Assembly (NCBI GenBank): GCA_043767985.1
Contig: JAYVKZ010000136.1
Span: forward strand, 1 to 9,250
DNA length: 9,250 nt
Direction of reading: 5' to 3'
Origin: JAPOKJ01 sp043767985
GTDB taxonomy: Bacteria > Pseudomonadota > Gammaproteobacteria > Burkholderiales > Burkholderiaceae_E
Shown here: in pieces, positions 6,658-9,250 of the stretch
Layout: each line of letters starts with the position of its first letter
Numbering within the stretch: the stretch's first letter is position 1
Translations under genes and position numbers: made by a program
Notes under the pieces: generated by a model
The model's input: the letters and a program-made list of their open reading frames with translations, nothing else
The model's database searches: none
What the model was told of the DNA's origin: nothing

Positions 6658-7494
6658 ATGCCACGCTATCGCCCCGTCCATCCCAAGCTCATTGACCCCG
6701 CCGGTGTGCAGGCCAGTGCCTATCCTCGCCCGATGGGAATCACCACAGACGAGTCTCGCGCACAAACCGTACAAGCCACTGAGGGCCAGCCCATGGTCGA
6801 CTACCAAGGCAAGAGTAATCCCTATAACGATTATCAAAGCATCGACTTGCTGTTGTCCTTACAAAACCCCCGTAGCGAGGGCTATGACGAAATGGGCTTC
6901 TTTGTGATGGGTCAGGTCAAGGAGCTATTGTTTCGCGGCTTGCATTTCGAGCTCTACAACGCCCAACAACAAATCAAGGCGGATAACGTCGTTAACGCGC
7001 TTGAGATTTTTCCGCGTGCCCGTGCCTTTGCCGAATTCATTACTCGCTCCTGGGATGTGTTGTCCACCATCAGTCCAGAAGGGTTTAATCAGTTTAGAAA
7101 CTCATTGGGCGCGGCCTCGGGTCAGTTGTCCTTCATGTATCGCCATGTGGAGTTCATTTTGGGTAACAAAGATGCGCGGCGCGGCTATGTCATTGATGCG
7201 GCTGCGCTGGAGCGCGATTGGTCCCAGCCCTACAGCATCAATGCCTCGGTCGAGCAAGCTTGGCTCCAAGTCTATAAAACCTCGGGGCCAGAAAATGATT
7301 TGTACCGCCTAGCCGAAGCACTGGTGGGTATCGCCGACCAGCTGTCACAGTATCGTTGGCGGCACTTTGTCTCAGTACAACGCTTGCTGGGTCTGAAACC
7401 CGGCACAGGCGGCTCTGATGGCGTGGGCTGGTTACGCCATGTGACCGAGCACCGGTTCTTCCCCGAGCTTTGGTCGATTCGAACTCAGTTCTGA
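6658..7494 (+). CDS. kynA: Divergent tryptophan 2,3-dioxygenase family protein
   Basis: This 278-residue heme protein belongs to the tryptophan 2,3-dioxygenase (TDO) family, whose usual reaction opens the indole ring of tryptophan to N-formylkynurenine. Matched by eye to Xanthomonas TDO: Y56/Y59 (Y24/Y27), YDEMGFF at 76-82 with F81 (F51), R147 (carboxylate-binding R117), H236 in YRWRHF (heme ligand H240) and T250 in GTGG (T254). H55 is replaced by Gly85 and Y113 by Phe143. The protein has about 30 extra N-terminal residues and is about 30 residues shorter between GNK (169-171) and WRH. The start at ATG 6658 is chosen because AGGA (6646-6649), overlapping the stop codon of the formamidase gene, lies 8 bases upstream; an open frame back to 6550 is shadow of that gene. 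The fold call is firm, but substrate and exact reaction are less so, and the symbol is by family only. Confidence 0.87.
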   Translation: MPRYRPVHPKLIDPAGVQASAYPRPMGITTDESRAQTVQATEGQPMVDYQGKSNPYNDYQSIDLLLSLQNPRSEGYDEMGFFVMGQVKELLFRGLHFELYNAQQQIKADNVVNALEIFPRARAFAEFITRSWDVLSTISPEGFNQFRNSLGAASGQLSFMYRHVEFILGNKDARRGYVIDAAALERDWSQPYSINASVEQAWLQVYKTSGPENDLYRLAEALVGIADQLSQYRWRHFVSVQRLLGLKPGTGGSDGVGWLRHVTEHRFFPELWSIRTQF

Positions 7495-7512
7495 GTGCTC
7501 GCGCGGGCTTGC

Positions 7513-7785
7513 CTACTTGTAAAAAACTTCAACCTTGCCTTTGAGCTTGATCATCAAAGGACGTCCTTTACGATCCAGTGATTTCCCGGCTGGCACGCGA
7601 ATCCAACCTTCGCTAATGCAGTACTCCTCCACGGTCGTTTTCTCTACCCCGTTGAACCGAATGCCGACGCTACGCTCGAAAACCGAGGCGTTGAAGAAGG
7701 CGCTTGCATTGTCGACCGAGAGCCGATCAGGCAAAGCCGGGAGTGAAGTTTCCGTAGGAGTAGGGGTGGCATTGGCATCAGTCAT
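7513..7785 (-). CDS. DUF3297 family small protein
   Basis: This 90-residue protein is recognised as DUF3297 by LPDRLSVDNASAFF (18-31), VGIRFNGVEKTTVEEYC (40-56), SEGWIRVPAGK (58-68) and the end DRKGRPLMIKLKGKVE. The first 15 or so residues are a Thr/Pro-rich, poorly conserved lead. There is no signal peptide or membrane segment, so it is probably cytoplasmic. The biochemical function is unknown; the family is common in proteobacteria. The ATG at 7785 has only a weak purine stretch upstream. The gene converges on the dioxygenase gene with an 18-bp gap and lies 121 bp downstream of gatB on the same strand. Confidence 0.9.
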   Translation of the reverse strand: MTDANATPTPTETSLPALPDRLSVDNASAFFNASVFERSVGIRFNGVEKTTVEEYCISEGWIRVPAGKSLDRKGRPLMIKLKGKVEVFYK

Positions 7786-7906
7786 CGTAATATTCTCGCA
7801 GCGTGTTCGTCTCGTTCAGGGCGCGAGTTTACTGCGCCTCAGATTACTGGGGCAAAATGGCCTCAGAGTCTCTTTCAGGATGGGGCCCTCGTCTCAAGCA
7901 AGACCA

Positions 7907-9250
7907 TTAGCTTGCTATCTTCCTGAGCAACTCATTAATCACCTGCGGATTAGCCTTGCCTTGAGTCGCTTTCATCACTTGACCGACCAAGGCATTTAAA
8001 GCTTTGTCTTTACCAGCCTTAAACTCTTCCACCGATTTGGGATTCGCGGCCAGGACCCGGCCCACAATCGCCTCCAAGGCCCCAGTATCCGTGATTTGCT
8101 TGAGCCCTTTTTCGTCAATCAGCTTGTCGACAGCATCAAGGCGACTATCGTTGCTGGACCAAATGGTTGCAAAGATGTCCTTCGCAATCTTGCCCGAGAT
8201 GGTGCCATCGCTGATGCGAGCCACCAGCGAGGCGAGTTGCTTGGCGCTGAGGGGCACTTGACTTAAGGCGAGATCATCGCGATTGGCTGCGGCGCTCAGA
8301 TCAACCATCACCCAGTTGGCCGCTACTTTGGCCTGTTTGCTAGCGTCGGGAAGGGCCGTCACAGCATCGCTAAAGTAATGAGCGATCTCCCGGTTTGCGG
8401 TGAGGGCCGTCGCATCGTAGGCCGAGAGGCCGTACTCGCTCTGCCAGCGCTTGCTGAGTGCTGCAGGTAACTCGGGCATCTGCGCGCGGGTTGCCTCAAT
8501 CCACTCTTGATCGATGATCAGAGCAGGTAGGTCAGGATCTGGAAAGTAACGATAATCCTGCGCATCTTCCTTGCTGCGCATGGAGCGTGTTTCGTCCTTG
8601 TCGGGGTCGTAAAGTCGGGTTTCTTGCACCACCTTGCCGCCGTCTTCGATCAGCTCAATTTGACGTCGAATTTCATACTCAATGGCTCGCTCCATGAAGC
8701 GAAAAGAATTGAGATTCTTGATCTCGCAGCGCGTGCCAAACTCAATTTGTCCGACCGGCCGCACTGATACGTTCGCGTCGCATCGAAACGAACCTTCTTG
8801 CATATTGCCATCGCAGATCCCAAGCCAAGTCACGAGCCCATGAAGCGCTTTGGCGTAGGCCACGGCCTCTTTAGAGGAACGCATTTCTGGCTCAGTCACA
8901 ATCTCGAGCAAGGGGGTTCCGGCACGGTTTAAGTCGATGCCCGATTTGCCCTGATAGTCTTCATGAAGGGACTTGCCCGCGTCTTCTTCCAAGTGAGCGC
9001 GAGTCAAATTTACTGTCTTATGCTTTTGTTCGCCGCCGGCCTCCCACACGATATCGAGTGAGCCACCCTGCACGACAGGGATTTCATACTGGCTAATCTG
9101 ATAGCCCTTGGGCAAATCGGGATAGAAATAGTTCTTACGCGCAAAGACAGATTCGTGAGCCACAGTGGCACCAATCGCCAGTCCAAACTTGATGGCGCAT
9201 TGCACCGCCTCCTTATTCATCACCGGCAATACACCAGGGAGGGCCAGATC
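7907..9250 (-). CDS. gatB: Asp/Glu-tRNA(Asn/Gln) amidotransferase subunit B (5' end missing)
   Basis: GatB binds misacylated Glu-tRNA(Gln) or Asp-tRNA(Asn) and works with GatA and GatC to convert it to the amide form for translation. The frame is open to the window edge; the first residues read LALPGVLPVMNKEAV, which in GatB lies some 35-40 residues into the protein. About 447 of roughly 480 residues are therefore present. Hallmarks are GIDLNRAGTPLLEIVTEPE, FGTRCEIKNLNSFRFMERAI, ETRLYDPDKDETRSMRSKED and YRYFPDPDLP. The C-terminal tRNA-binding YqeY-like domain ends in NPQVINELLRKIAS. The rest of a gat operon (gatC, gatA) would be expected upstream, outside the window. The 121 bp after the stop hold no clear terminator. 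Confidence 0.97.
   Translation of the reverse strand, partial: DLALPGVLPVMNKEAVQCAIKFGLAIGATVAHESVFARKNYFYPDLPKGYQISQYEIPVVQGGSLDIVWEAGGEQKHKTVNLTRAHLEEDAGKSLHEDYQGKSGIDLNRAGTPLLEIVTEPEMRSSKEAVAYAKALHGLVTWLGICDGNMQEGSFRCDANVSVRPVGQIEFGTRCEIKNLNSFRFMERAIEYEIRRQIELIEDGGKVVQETRLYDPDKDETRSMRSKEDAQDYRYFPDPDLPALIIDQEWIEATRAQMPELPAALSKRWQSEYGLSAYDATALTANREIAHYFSDAVTALPDASKQAKVAANWVMVDLSAAANRDDLALSQVPLSAKQLASLVARISDGTISGKIAKDIFATIWSSNDSRLDAVDKLIDEKGLKQITDTGALEAIVGRVLAANPKSVEEFKAGKDKALNALVGQVMKATQGKANPQVINELLRKIAS

Noticed and set aside
7786..7906. Terminator after gatB or promoter for the DUF3297 gene
   Set aside because: Short palindromes such as GGGCCC and AGAGACTCT are present, but no stem followed by a T run and no clear -35/-10 pair is seen.
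1..9250. Signs of a mobile element, CRISPR array, tRNA-linked insertion or defence island
   Set aside because: No transposase, integrase, direct-repeat array, cloverleaf or defence-type protein is visible; the genes are metabolic or housekeeping.

Overview
The window looks like chromosomal DNA from a betaproteobacterium, most likely of the order Burkholderiales. The reasons are moderate GC content, the co-location of gatB, an exonuclease III gene and pyrE, and the style of the PyrE, GatB and DUF3297 proteins. This placement is inference from protein character and gene order, not from a marker gene. Ten genes or gene parts fill nearly all of the window. I see no tRNA, rRNA, CRISPR array, insertion sequence or phage gene.

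Left part (1-1820): the 3' end of a TauD/TfdA-type 2-oxoglutarate/Fe(II) dioxygenase runs rightward. It meets tail to tail with a membrane-anchored GGDEF diguanylate cyclase running leftward, and both stop codons lie in one shared CTAG. A 95-bp gap with a perfect 7-bp hairpin separates the cyclase from the next group.

Middle left (1820-4089, all minus strand): a short-chain dehydrogenase (SDR) and a DUF2855 protein form a tight pair only 4 bp apart. Upstream lies the ligand-binding half of a TetR-family regulator without its DNA-binding half. The group reads as a small oxidoreductase operon whose regulator has been truncated at its 5' end. A 15-bp palindrome sits at the truncation.

Middle right (4194-7494): xth (minus) and pyrE (plus) diverge from a 115-bp region holding a hairpin followed by a T run, a possible attenuator for pyrE. 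Two genes follow pyrE with gaps of 14 and 10 bp. One is an alpha/beta-hydrolase of the kynurenine formamidase type; the other is a tryptophan 2,3-dioxygenase (TDO) family protein. Together they could carry out the first two steps of tryptophan degradation (tryptophan to N-formylkynurenine to kynurenine). The dioxygenase is unusual: the distal active-site histidine of TDO is glycine here and one active-site tyrosine is phenylalanine, while the heme ligand and substrate-binding arginine remain. This is the most interesting point in the window.

Right end (7513-9250, minus strand): a small DUF3297 protein and most of gatB, whose 5' end lies beyond the window. No complete unknown system such as a defence island or large biosynthetic cluster is visible. 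The points worth follow-up are the divergent dioxygenase pair, the DUF2855/SDR/TetR-remnant group and the pyrE leader.
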